This document shows positions 41,623-50,510 of a stretch of 64,000 nucleotides of DNA, piece after piece (the stretch's first letter is position 1; each line of letters opens with the position of its first letter). The stretch comes from Sphingobacterium haloxyli. Lineage in GTDB: Bacteria > Bacteroidota > Bacteroidia > Sphingobacteriales > Sphingobacteriaceae. The notes under the pieces are model-generated. The model ran no database searches, was not told the DNA's origin, and saw nothing but the letters and a program-made list of their open reading frames with translations. The position numbers and the translations under genes were made by a program. The stretch lies in NCBI RefSeq assembly GCF_002980525.1, contig NZ_PVBQ01000005.1, forward strand, positions 1 through 64,000, given 5' to 3'.

Positions 41623-44600
41623 TTAAAATGTTAATGCTAAACCGATGGAATAGTGACGCATAACCGGACGGCTTCCGTAGCCTAAGCCACTGCCCGTTTC
41701 GGGATCCCAGCCCTTCCAGTCGGTCAACGTGAACAGGTTTTTACCCGCAAGGGTAACGGTCAGGCCCGACACCTTAAGTCTCGAAAGCAAGGCCGTATCA
41801 AAATTGTACGACAGAATGACGTCCTGCAGGCGCAGAAAACTGCGCCTTCCATACAACATGGGGTTGATGGAACTCGTGCTTGCCGGGCTCCGGAATTGCC
41901 CGCCCGGATTACTGGGGGTCCAAAAATCCACCTCCTCCCAGATTCCCATGTCCGAAATAGCATCCGCACTTCTGGCTTCAAACGGCTCGTTTTCACCTAA
42001 GTATCCTTTTCTTCCGCCTTGGATGGAATTCAGGAAAAACTTCAATGAGAACCCCTTGTATTGAAAGTGATTATGGATACTAAACCGATATAATGGATCC
42101 ATCATGCCCAGAATGACCCGGTCGGCCGCGGATAATACCCCGTCTCCGGTATGATCTACAATACGGTAACTCCCTACATAATAACCCGTGGGAATTTCCT
42201 CGTCGAACTGGTAAATGCCGTCTACGTCATACCCGAAAACTGCACCGATGGGCTCGCCAATAAACAGGTTACTGGTCATCAGGTCGTCTTCCCTTCCATC
42301 GCCGTCAATATCGCCAAGTAACTTCTCAATCCGGTTCCGGTTTAGCGAAAAATTTCCGGTAATTTTCCATTGAAAGTCGGTAGCCCGGATGGCCGCGGCC
42401 GTAATGCTTGCTTCAAAGCCACGGTTTCCGATCTGGCCGATGTTGCTGATGATCGAGTTGAAGCCGGTGAGAATCGGTAAGTCACGGCTCCAGATCAAAT
42501 CGCGGGTGGTCGTCTGGTAGTACTCCAAGTTACCCACAACTCGGTCGCCGAAAATTCCAAAATCAAGTCCGAAATTAGACCCATAGGTTTTTTCCCACCT
42601 GAGATCCGGGTTAGGCAGGCTCGAGGGTGCGTGACCGTAGGCTGTCGACGCCCCGTCGCCGAACACGTAAGCGGGCGAGGAGCCTACGCTCGCCAAGGAA
42701 CTGTACCGTTGTACCAGATTCCCGTTTACACCATAACTGAAGCGGAGTTTCAAATGGTTCAGCCAAGTAACCGGACGCAAAAAAGCCTCCTCCGAAACCG
42801 TCCAGCCGATTCCAACGGATGGAAAATAAGCGGTTTTTTCATTTTCGGCAAATCCCGAAAATCCGTCCCGGCGGAGCGTAGCGGTGAGGTAATACTTGGA
42901 AAATGCGGCATAGTTGATCCGGAACATCTGATACAGGGAAGTTTCTTCCCACGCGCTCGAATTGGTGAATTGATTGATGCCCTGTGACAGGTCGTTATAA
43001 CCCAAGGTCTGGTTAGCCAGACTAGTGGCCCGTGCCATGGTCGAATCGGCTTCCCGGTGGCTCTTTCCAATGACAAGCGTTGCATCAATGTGATGGTTTT
43101 CACCCAGCTCTTTCGTATAGTTCAGGATGTTATCAAATGTATAACTGTAGAGTTCGGAGTTGTTTTTCCACGCTTCGCCGGTCTCCGCATTTACATACGG
43201 ATTGGAATTGAACTGCCGTCGCCATTGCAGTGTGTTCCCATAATTGATATCCCAAGAGAACCCAGGAAGAAAAGGTGCTTTGATTTTTGCGTAGAGGTTA
43301 CCAAATAGTTCATTCCGCTGGTCCAGATCGTCGGTATTGACGGCGATAAGTGGGTTGTTCAGCCCCCCGAATTCGGTTATCAGCTTACCCGTTTCATCGT
43401 AAGGCGTCCGCAGCGGACCCGCCTGGGTCAGTTGGGTAAGATTCGGCGACGCGCCCGAAAAGTCTGCAAACGTACCGAACGTCTGTACCCCTACGTTCAA
43501 CCATTCGGTTAGCTGTGTTTCGATATTAATCCGGCCGGCCTTTCGATTCATTTTATCATTGATGATGTAGTTTTGTTGCTTGTCATAAGCCAACGACAGG
43601 TAGTAGTTGGTTCTGGCCGAAGCTCCCTGGATCCCTACGTTGTGCTGCTGGATCGAAGCGTTGGTCGTTCCAAGTTCCCACCAGTCGACATCCGCCCCTG
43701 TTTTATATCCCTTAACCGCAAGCTCTCTTGAAAATGGATTGGTTTCCAGTATATTGAAGTTTTCATCCAATTGCAAGTAGCCGGATTCCTCGGTGTAAGC
43801 ATCCCGCCAAAAGATGTCTTGTATCATCTGCAGGTAGGACTCCCGGTTTCGCGTGTGCAACCGGTTCGATGGACCACCGAATGCGTACGAACCGGTATAG
43901 CTGATCTGCGGCTTTTGCTCCCCACGCCCACTTTTTGTGGTTATCAGGATCACGCCATTGGCGGCCTGCGCTCCGTAAATCGCCTTGCTGCTGGCATCTT
44001 TCAACACATCCATGGTCTTGATATCGTTCGGATTGATGCTGGCGAGATTTCCGTAGAAGATAATCCCGTCTAAAATAATCAGTGGACTTTGGTTGCCTGA
44101 TAGGCTCGTTCTGCCCCGGATCGAAATGGAAGGAGTCTCCCCTGCCTCATCGACCATCCCAACGTTGAGCCCCGGAACCGTGCCCTGCACGCTCTGGAAG
44201 ATGTTGAGATTGGGGGTCCCGCTCAACGCATCTAAATCCGCGGAAGCAATAGACCCGGTCAGGTCGCTGCGTTTCTGCGTGCCATATCCCACCACGACCA
44301 CCTCATCTAGGTCATTTATAGCTTCCGTCAGTGTCACAGTAATATTCGATTGTGAATCCAATCGAATTTCCCTGCTTTCGAAACCAATCATCATGAACAG
44401 CAGTATCTGTCTCCGCTCTTTCAATACCAGTTTGAAATAGCCCTCGGGATCGGTTGTGGTAGCAACGGAGGTTCCCTTTACGGTTACCGTCACGCCCTCA
44501 ATAGCATTGCCTTGACCATCAACTACTTTTCCATTTATCGTATGATCTTGGGAACGGGGAGGCTGTACACGCGTAATTGTCATGTTGTATTCCGGACGCC

Positions 44601-44943
44601 TGGTAATAATGATGGTTTTGCCTTCCAGCTCCCAGTCAAGGCCGAGTCCCCCCAGCAATACGTCCATTGTTTCTTCGAGGGAAGCATCCTTGATGTGTAC
44701 CGTCAAGCTGGTATTCGCCAACTCCCTGCCGTGGAGGAAGAACTTGTAGCCGCTCTGCTTCTGTACGCTTTCCATCGCATCGGACAGTGGGATATTCCGG
44801 GCGCTTATCGTGATTTGCCCAAAACTGACTGCCGAGGCTTTCAGAACAACTACCATGGTAAGGAAAACAGTCAATTTCATAATCAGAAGCGTCCTGTAGG
44901 TCAAAGGCAAAGAAAAGCCTTTAACACATGTGTAAAAATTCAT
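41623..44943 (-). CDS. SusC/RagA TonB-linked outer membrane protein with STN domain (PUL 2)
   Basis: 1106 aa. The signal region is MKLTVFLTMVVVLKASAVSF (internal Met at about residue 22). The STN domain spans about 45-115 (ITISARNIPLSDAMESVQKQ; LLGGLGLDWELEGKTIII). The beta-sandwich is NGKVVDGQGNAIEGVTVTVK, the plug starts DEVVVVGYGTQKRSDLTGSI, and the barrel ends YSIGLALTF. It probably signals to the FecR/sigma pair upstream and imports with the adjacent SusD. Similar in layout to the PUL 1 protein but clearly divergent. Confidence 0.95.
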   Translation of the reverse strand: MNFYTCVKGFSLPLTYRTLLIMKLTVFLTMVVVLKASAVSFGQITISARNIPLSDAMESVQKQSGYKFFLHGRELANTSLTVHIKDASLEETMDVLLGGLGLDWELEGKTIIITRRPEYNMTITRVQPPRSQDHTINGKVVDGQGNAIEGVTVTVKGTSVATTTDPEGYFKLVLKERRQILLFMMIGFESREIRLDSQSNITVTLTEAINDLDEVVVVGYGTQKRSDLTGSIASADLDALSGTPNLNIFQSVQGTVPGLNVGMVDEAGETPSISIRGRTSLSGNQSPLIILDGIIFYGNLASINPNDIKTMDVLKDASSKAIYGAQAANGVILITTKSGRGEQKPQISYTGSYAFGGPSNRLHTRNRESYLQMIQDIFWRDAYTEESGYLQLDENFNILETNPFSRELAVKGYKTGADVDWWELGTTNASIQQHNVGIQGASARTNYYLSLAYDKQQNYIINDKMNRKAGRINIETQLTEWLNVGVQTFGTFADFSGASPNLTQLTQAGPLRTPYDETGKLITEFGGLNNPLIAVNTDDLDQRNELFGNLYAKIKAPFLPGFSWDINYGNTLQWRRQFNSNPYVNAETGEAWKNNSELYSYTFDNILNYTKELGENHHIDATLVIGKSHREADSTMARATSLANQTLGYNDLSQGINQFTNSSAWEETSLYQMFRINYAAFSKYYLTATLRRDGFSGFAENEKTAYFPSVGIGWTVSEEAFLRPVTWLNHLKLRFSYGVNGNLVQRYSSLASVGSSPAYVFGDGASTAYGHAPSSLPNPDLRWEKTYGSNFGLDFGIFGDRVVGNLEYYQTTTRDLIWSRDLPILTGFNSIISNIGQIGNRGFEASITAAAIRATDFQWKITGNFSLNRNRIEKLLGDIDGDGREDDLMTSNLFIGEPIGAVFGYDVDGIYQFDEEIPTGYYVGSYRIVDHTGDGVLSAADRVILGMMDPLYRFSIHNHFQYKGFSLKFFLNSIQGGRKGYLGENEPFEARSADAISDMGIWEEVDFWTPSNPGGQFRSPASTSSINPMLYGRRSFLRLQDVILSYNFDTALLSRLKVSGLTVTLAGKNLFTLTDWKGWDPETGSGLGYGSRPVMRHYSIGLALTF

Positions 44944-45024
44944 ATGTTTGTACTGTTTGGATAATAAAAATGATAATTAACGCTTGTTCCAACGAGCAAA
45001 ATATCGCTACGGTCCAAACAATTT

Positions 45025-45058
45025 CCGGATAGTGTTGTCAGCGCTATCCGGTTTTTTT
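45025..45058 (+). terminator. hairpin between fecR and susC, oriented as an antisense terminator (PUL 2)
   Basis: CCGGATAG (45025-45032), 11 bases, CTATCCGG (45044-45051), then seven T (45052-45058). On the plus strand it is a textbook Rho-independent terminator, facing against the minus-strand operon. The rest of the 208-base fecR-susC gap is presumably the susC leader. Confidence 0.6.
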
Positions 45059-45151
45059 ATTGGTCGCGCGCTAGTGCTGGGTTTGTTCTGTTGTTATGGT
45101 GATATCATAGTCTACTTGTTTTTAATTGGTTAAAAAATTCGTTTTTATTCG

Positions 45152-46312
45152 CTATAATTGATCATCATGATCAATCGCTCCCGGTTGTACAATCAATTTA
45201 TTCACGCTTCCGCCCCGTTCGATTCTGAACCGCAGCCCACTCCGCTTTAATATGTTCAGCACGGTAGCAAGGGTTTCATCCCGACCGATTGTTCCGTAAA
45301 AGTGGGTTTTGGGCGGGTTCCCGTCATATTCCACATCCACGTCATACCATCTACCTAATTGCTTTAGGGCTGTTCGGATGTCCGTATCGTTGAATACAAA
45401 AAGCCCATCCTTCCAGCCTATGTATTGGGTTACCCCAACAGTTTTAACGTAAACACCGTCTTTGTGTAGAACGGACTGCTGATTGGGTTTGAGTACCGTT
45501 GTCTCCTGGAATCCCTTCTTCCTTTCCTGGAACGACACCTGCACTGTCCCTACCACCAGGGTTGTCTTTGTTTCCGGATCGTCGCTGTAGGCCGAGACGT
45601 TGAATTCAGTACCTCGCACTTCGACCGTCTGTCCGTTGGACAAAACTCTGAATGGCCATTCTTGCTTTCTTCCGTCTTTCCCATTTTCTGGCTTTGTTAC
45701 CGAGAAATAGGCCTCTCCATCTAAAAGGACGGCGCGTTCGTCACCGGTGAACTTGTTTGGATATTCCAATGTGGATGAGGAATTGAGCCAGACCCTTGTG
45801 CCATCAGGCAGTGTAACATGATATTGGCCGCCGCGCGGCGTGGATAGCTTCAGTTGTACGGTTGATGTTTCGGTATCACCGGGTATAACACCGAGCAGAG
45901 AACCATCCTCATAGACCAGTGAATCGCCCATGATAATGCCCGATTTATCTTCACGTAGCGGAATCATGCGGCCGTCGGCCAGCATAAGGGTTGCCCGGTT
46001 GCTGCCTGGCCCGATATCATTTACGATTTCGGCGGACCGGTCGGTTATCCCGCCGCCGTACAGCAGGTATGCACCCACTACCGCAAAGACAAGTGCGGCT
46101 GCTGCATAAGGAAGCCAGCGGGAAAACCAGCCTGGTTTCTTAGGGGCTATCCTGTTCCATATAGCAGTTTTGACTTGCTCTTTTTCAAATAGCGGCAATT
46201 CCTGTGTTTCGGCAAGAAGAATGTATGCCTGTTCAAGCAACGCCCTCTCTTCAGGAGTAGCCGTTCCCGCTTTATACTTACGATATATTTCCGATGCTTT
46301 GTTATAGTTCAT
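45152..46312 (-). CDS. FecR-family anti-sigma factor with DUF4974 (PUL 2)
   Basis: 386 aa. The cytoplasmic part spans 1-60 (NYNKASEIYRKYKAGTATPE). The membrane helix is about 66-85 (YAAAALVFAVVGAYLLYGGG). The FecR domain has STPRGGQYHVTLPDGTRVWL and VLLDGEAYFSVTK, and the DUF4974 has ALKQLGRWYDVDVEYDG. It is the partner of the sigma factor 124 bases upstream. A truncated second copy of its N-terminal half lies at 47005-47481. Confidence 0.9.
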   Translation of the reverse strand: MNYNKASEIYRKYKAGTATPEERALLEQAYILLAETQELPLFEKEQVKTAIWNRIAPKKPGWFSRWLPYAAAALVFAVVGAYLLYGGGITDRSAEIVNDIGPGSNRATLMLADGRMIPLREDKSGIIMGDSLVYEDGSLLGVIPGDTETSTVQLKLSTPRGGQYHVTLPDGTRVWLNSSSTLEYPNKFTGDERAVLLDGEAYFSVTKPENGKDGRKQEWPFRVLSNGQTVEVRGTEFNVSAYSDDPETKTTLVVGTVQVSFQERKKGFQETTVLKPNQQSVLHKDGVYVKTVGVTQYIGWKDGLFVFNDTDIRTALKQLGRWYDVDVEYDGNPPKTHFYGTIGRDETLATVLNILKRSGLRFRIERGGSVNKLIVQPGAIDHDDQL

Positions 46313-46436
46313 CTTACTGGCAGCTTCTTCTTTGGTTCGCTATTTGTATAAAGGTTCAAAAGGTAATTTGTATTACGCGTTTATGGTAATCTCTTAAAAT
46401 ACACACGTAATGTACTGAAATCCAGTAGGAAAAACT

Positions 46437-47021
46437 CTAACTAACGGTCAGTATGCAAACTAGTGCACTGATCAGCAGATTGAAAACCTTACGGAGCAGT
46501 CGTAAAGCCCGGCTAACCTGCACTTTTACAGTATTTTCGCTGATCTGGAGCTCTGAGGCGATTTCACGATAGCTCAGACCGTCCAGGCGGCTCAGCTCGA
46601 ATACCCTGCGCATGCCTTCGGGCATATCGGCAACTTCCCGTTCAATCGCCCCTGCCAGTTCTCTCTCCCTAATATGTGCATCGACACTCCAAACTCCTAT
46701 GTCGGCTACCTTGGTTACCATGGACAGGTACGCATCTTTCACCTTGCTATGGTCGAGCAAATCGAAAACTCTGTTGCGTACGGAGCGGTACAGAAATGCC
46801 GACAACTTACCACGGTCGTCTATTGTGGCATATTTGTCCCAAAGTGTGGCAAATACATCCTGAAGCGCATCTTTTGCAAGGTCGTCATCCTGCAGTATCC
46901 TCAAGGCATGACAGAACAGCACTTCCCAATAGCGCCGGTAGATTTCGGCGAATGCCCGCTCATCTCCTGATTTCAACAGGGATAGGAGCTTATGATCGGT
47001 GTATCTACCGTAATACGTCAT
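46437..47021 (-). CDS. ECF RNA polymerase sigma factor (PUL 2)
   Basis: 194 aa. Region 2 is AFAEIYRRYWEVLFCHALRI with DDLAKDALQDVFATLWDKYA; region 4 is MPEGMRRVFELSRLDGLSYR, then EIASELQISENTVKVQVSRA. It ends with a hydrophobic tail (LISALVCILTVS), common in this subfamily. It overlaps the truncated upstream FecR ORF by 17 bases. It likely drives PUL 2. Confidence 0.9.
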   Translation of the reverse strand: MTYYGRYTDHKLLSLLKSGDERAFAEIYRRYWEVLFCHALRILQDDDLAKDALQDVFATLWDKYATIDDRGKLSAFLYRSVRNRVFDLLDHSKVKDAYLSMVTKVADIGVWSVDAHIRERELAGAIEREVADMPEGMRRVFELSRLDGLSYREIASELQISENTVKVQVSRALRLLRKVFNLLISALVCILTVS

Positions 47022-47481
47022 TTCTATTAAAAAGATGTAACAAGTGTAGCGAAAACTCTATGGGCGGTTTATGTTCGCTTGACAACAGCGAATTGCCAAT
47101 GGTAATGCCCGATTTATCTTCACGTAGCGGAATCATGCGGCCGTCGGCCAGCATAAGGGTTGCCCGGTTGCTGCCTGGCCCGATATCATTTACGATTTCG
47201 GCGGACCGGTCGGTTACCCCGCCGACGTAAAGCAGGTATGCACCCGCTACCGCAAAGACAAGTGCGGCTGCTGCATAAGGAAGCCAGCGGGAATACTCGC
47301 CTGGTTTCTTAGGGGCTATCCTGTTCCATATAGCAGTTTTGACTTGCTTTTTTTCAAATAGCGGCAATTCCTGTGTTTCGGCAAGAAGAATGTATGCCTG
47401 TTCAAGCAACGCCCTCTCTTCAGGAGTAGTCGTTCCCGCTTTATACTTATGATATATTTCCGATGCTTCGCTATAGTTCAT
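47005..47481 (-). pseudogene. truncated second fecR copy
   Basis: 158 codons. The first about 135 are nearly identical to the first part of the intact FecR (45152-46312), then it stops being homologous near NSLLSSEHKPPIEF. It has the anti-sigma domain, the membrane helix and the beginning of the FecR domain, but no STN-interacting periplasmic part. If made, it could bind the sigma factor without being switchable. It arose from a tandem duplication of a unit of about 1.15 kb. Confidence 0.75.
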
Positions 47482-47890
47482 CTTAGGGGCAACTTCTTCT
47501 TTGGTTCGCTATTTGTATAAAGGTTCAAAAGATGATTTGTATTACGTGTATACGGGACTCTCTTAAAATAAACACGTAATGTTCTGATATACAGAAGGAA
47601 AAATTCCAACCACTTCAGTATGCAAACTAGTGTACTGGCCAGAGTATTCAATTTTACTGTACGCCTTAATTTCCATGTTTACAACTTTAACACAGAACAT
47701 TATTGAATCCAATACGAAATTATCATCCACATTAAAATTATGAATTAGTCTTCAGCATTGGTAAGTAGTTGTTGACGTAAATATCTGCTGAGGAGTAAAA
47801 GTCAGAACAGTAGTTACCAATGCATTTTTTCTTTCTTTGAAATGTGAATAGTTTTAGTATTTGCTTCCATTTTCGCCTACCAACCAATAT
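47482..47890 (-). other. decayed upstream end of the sigma/fecR duplication
   Basis: 47482-47640 parallels 46313-46465 (fecR leader and last codons of the sigma gene, including TATGCAAACTAGTG). Only the 3' end of the extra sigma gene is left, near 47606-47640. From 47650 to 47890 I see nothing recognisable. Confidence 0.6.
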
Positions 47891-49177
47891 TTAAAGAATA
47901 TTCTCTATTATAAACTCCTCTAATTGCGCTGATCTCATATCTACCCGCTGAATGACCCGTTCGCTGTTTAGCAGATATGATGATGGGTATTTGTATATAT
48001 TGTATTTGCTTACTTCCGTTTCAGCATCTTGAAGTTTAATCATCGTCCAATTTATGTTATGCTTATTCAACACCGCGTTGAGATCGGTTCGTACATCGCA
48101 GATTCCTACAAATTCTACCTTATCCTTATATTTGTTCGCAATGCGTGTTAGATTTGGTAAATCTTGTAAACACGGGGCACATGTCGTACTCCAAAAGTAA
48201 ATAAAAATCAGTTTGTCCTTATCCACACTATCCAACGTCCACATGTCTCCGTTTAATACATCTCGTCCGGATAATGCAGGAGCTAAAAATCCTGCTTGAT
48301 CGGATGCTTGATGAACATTTCGATTCTCTTTTACGGTCTTGATGGTATCAGTCAAAATAACAGCGCCTTCGACCTCTATAAATTTCCCGTCATACAAAAT
48401 GCGGGATAGTTTGAACGTGTCCTCACCCAAATTAAAATATTGTCCTTCTAAAACTCTCTTCTCTCGAGGTAACGCCGAAAAATACGGTATAGCAGGCACA
48501 ACGAAAGCTCCTCTGTTGCCGATATTCTTACAGATATAATATGTATTGTTTTGGTAGTTTAAAGTTGATAAATAAAATTGCGGGAACGAAAAAAAGACGT
48601 CGTTATTAATCTCTGATACGGAAATAACCAGGGTGTCGTTATGAACCTTGCCGCCGTACCAGTATTGATAAAAAACATAGTCTGGATTATTTGATACCGA
48701 GGGTGAAGTATTTCTTCCAACAACAGGCCTCACCACATCATCGCCAAAATCGTTATTCTGATTTCTATCAATTATATAATGCATTCCCAGACTATCTCTC
48801 CCTATCACAACATTAATCCCGCAAGCCAGAGGTTCGTCTGCGTAATTCACCGAGTCTTTTAGGTCAATATCTTCCGTTTCTAGTAGCTTGGCTAGACTTG
48901 CGCTCATCGTATCCAATCGATGTACGGATTGGTAGATTAACTGCTTTGGATTTAATTCATAGTAGTATTCTCGAACATCGTTCCAGTTTTCGGGAATATT
49001 TTTAGCAGAGGGATATAATTCTTTTCGTTTACTATCTCGTTTTTCACTTATGCCGAACGAGGTCTTTCCGTGAGGACCATAGCCGTCAACTTTTTGTAAT
49101 TCGATAATAGTTTTCTCTTGAGAAAATAGCAGTGTTATGTTAAAAATGGCATAAAGTAACAGGACTATCTTCTTCAT
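47891..49177 (-). CDS. TlpA-like thioredoxin-fold protein with long N-terminal domain
   Basis: 428 aa from the ATG at 49177 (an upstream TTG extends it by two codons). A signal peptide (KKIVLLLYAIFNITLLFSQ) is followed by a beta-rich domain of about 290 residues of unknown function. The C-terminal thioredoxin domain has FIYFWSTTCAPCLQDLPNLT (CAPC) and the cis-Pro region YKYPSSYLLN. This is the periplasmic TlpA/ResA-like type common in Bacteroidota. No clear operon partner. Confidence 0.85.
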   Translation of the reverse strand: MKKIVLLLYAIFNITLLFSQEKTIIELQKVDGYGPHGKTSFGISEKRDSKRKELYPSAKNIPENWNDVREYYYELNPKQLIYQSVHRLDTMSASLAKLLETEDIDLKDSVNYADEPLACGINVVIGRDSLGMHYIIDRNQNNDFGDDVVRPVVGRNTSPSVSNNPDYVFYQYWYGGKVHNDTLVISVSEINNDVFFSFPQFYLSTLNYQNNTYYICKNIGNRGAFVVPAIPYFSALPREKRVLEGQYFNLGEDTFKLSRILYDGKFIEVEGAVILTDTIKTVKENRNVHQASDQAGFLAPALSGRDVLNGDMWTLDSVDKDKLIFIYFWSTTCAPCLQDLPNLTRIANKYKDKVEFVGICDVRTDLNAVLNKHNINWTMIKLQDAETEVSKYNIYKYPSSYLLNSERVIQRVDMRSAQLEEFIIENIL

Positions 49178-49192
49178 TTTCAAAGGTTCAAG

Positions 49193-49380
49193 TTAGTATT
49201 AACAGCTTATAACGGTATAATATCATTTTACATTTCACCCGCTGTATTGTTTTGGTAGACTTTACAGACCCATCGGCCGATTTTTCTATAATCTGACCAT
49301 CCTTAATAACCTGTACAGGTAGATCCAAAGCTTTGGAAATTCTGTATGCTTTTACCGACGCGTCACGTTCCGCATGCTAG
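49193..49380 (-). pseudogene. fragment of a small hypothetical protein
   Basis: The minus strand is open without a start codon: VKAYRISKALDLPVQVIKDG, then QIIEKSADGSVKSTKTIQRV. It looks like the main part of a short Bacteroidota protein of unknown function whose 5' end is lost after a TAG near 49377. Gap otherwise empty. Confidence 0.35.
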
Positions 49381-49471
49381 AAAAAATAATTTATTTGTCA
49401 AAGGCATAGACTATCTCTACTTCCTGTACAATGATGTTATGATCTCAGATTTTACAGACTTCATGGATAGG

Positions 49472-49783
49472 TCAGACTTCAATCGATATTTTTACTTTCC
49501 CTCCCAAGCCTTTTTCAACAATGTCGAACAACGTTTTTAAAGTTAAATTACTTCCATTGTTTTCTACCCTTGAAATGTATTCTCGTTTTTTATCGACCAA
49601 TTCGGCAAGTTCGGATTGCGTCAATTGTTTTTCTTCACGGGCTTTTTTAAGAAGCAGTCCGATCTTAAAAGATTCAAAATCCCTTTCAAGTTCATCACGC
49701 CTTTCAGTTCCCACTGTTCCGTAAACGTTGTCCTTTATGTCTTTCCAGCTTTTAGTTTCCATTGCCTTTGTTCTTTTGCTCAT
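49472..49783 (-). CDS. XRE-family antitoxin (HigA-like)
   Basis: 103 aa. The helix-turn-helix is LLLKKAREEKQLTQSELAEL, then VDKKREYISRVENNGSNLTL. It lies downstream of and overlaps by 32 bases the RelE/HigB-like toxin gene, the inverted toxin-first order of higBA systems. It is expected to neutralise the toxin and repress the operon. Confidence 0.85.
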   Translation of the reverse strand: MSKRTKAMETKSWKDIKDNVYGTVGTERRDELERDFESFKIGLLLKKAREEKQLTQSELAELVDKKREYISRVENNGSNLTLKTLFDIVEKGLGGKVKISIEV

Positions 49784-50105
49784 AATATTCAGCCATTATT
49801 TTCAACGCCTTCTCAATTTCGTTTTTAGGTGTTTTTTGAGTTTTTTTCTGAAATCCATTCATCAAAACAACTAATTTTTCTCCGTCGAAAAAGCAGAACA
49901 CCCTCCAGATATTTGAGCCAAGTTGAATCCTTGCCTCATATAATCCATCTGTTCCCGTCAGATGTTTTAAATAGTTTGACGGAACCCGTTCAAGAGTTTC
50001 AATAGCTTCGATGATTTTAAAAATCTTATCTTGAACTTTCTTTGGTTGCCCCAAAAGGAAATCCTCGAAATAGTTTTTAAAAGCTATGACCTCTCTTACT
50101 TTCAC
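49752..50105 (-). CDS. RelE/HigB-like toxin
   Basis: 117 aa of the phage Gp49/HigB type mRNA interferase family: KVQDKIFKIIEAIETLERVP, GTDGLYEARIQLGSNIWRVF, CFFDGEKLVVLMNGFQKKTQ. GTG start. TACCTTTG at about 50111-50118 is a possible -7 element, so the transcript would have almost no leader. It pairs with the XRE antitoxin. Intact length. Confidence 0.85.
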   Translation of the reverse strand: MKVREVIAFKNYFEDFLLGQPKKVQDKIFKIIEAIETLERVPSNYLKHLTGTDGLYEARIQLGSNIWRVFCFFDGEKLVVLMNGFQKKTQKTPKNEIEKALKIMAEYYEQKNKGNGN

Positions 50106-50510
50106 AAAGGCAAAGGTAATTTAAAAGTTACGTTTAGACAAGTTTTCGGGAAAGATTATTTTGCAATATTCGTCTTCTCTCTGCCGATAATTCAAAAAAC
50201 GGCTGTCTACCGTTCCGCTGTACACGTACACGCTGGTGCGGAATATTTGCGGCGGCGTAAAGCCGTTGTCCACTAAGTCGTCCTGCGCTGTAACGTCTTT
50301 ACGACGTTATGCTGCTCGGCTTCTATTCATCCACCTGACCAAATGGAACTGGTCATTTTTCATTATCCCAATATAGTATCGACTAGAATCGATGAAAAAT
50401 AGCTAGAGCGGGATCTTGGACACGTCCGTACAGAGTTTCTGTCCACGGGTATCAGTTTCAGATTTTTGAATAATAGTCGTATCTTTCTGGAATAAACTTA
50501 GGTTATTAAA
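50106..50510. other. intergenic with hairpin and dispersed repeats
   Basis: A 405-base gap. It contains a perfect dyad TAACGTC (50291-50297) / GACGTTA (50303-50309), the third copy of the VIFHYPN-type repeat (near 50345-50405, MELVIFHYPNIVSTRIDEK), and from about 50386 the sequence shared with 11605-12480. No other gene seen. Confidence 0.5.
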
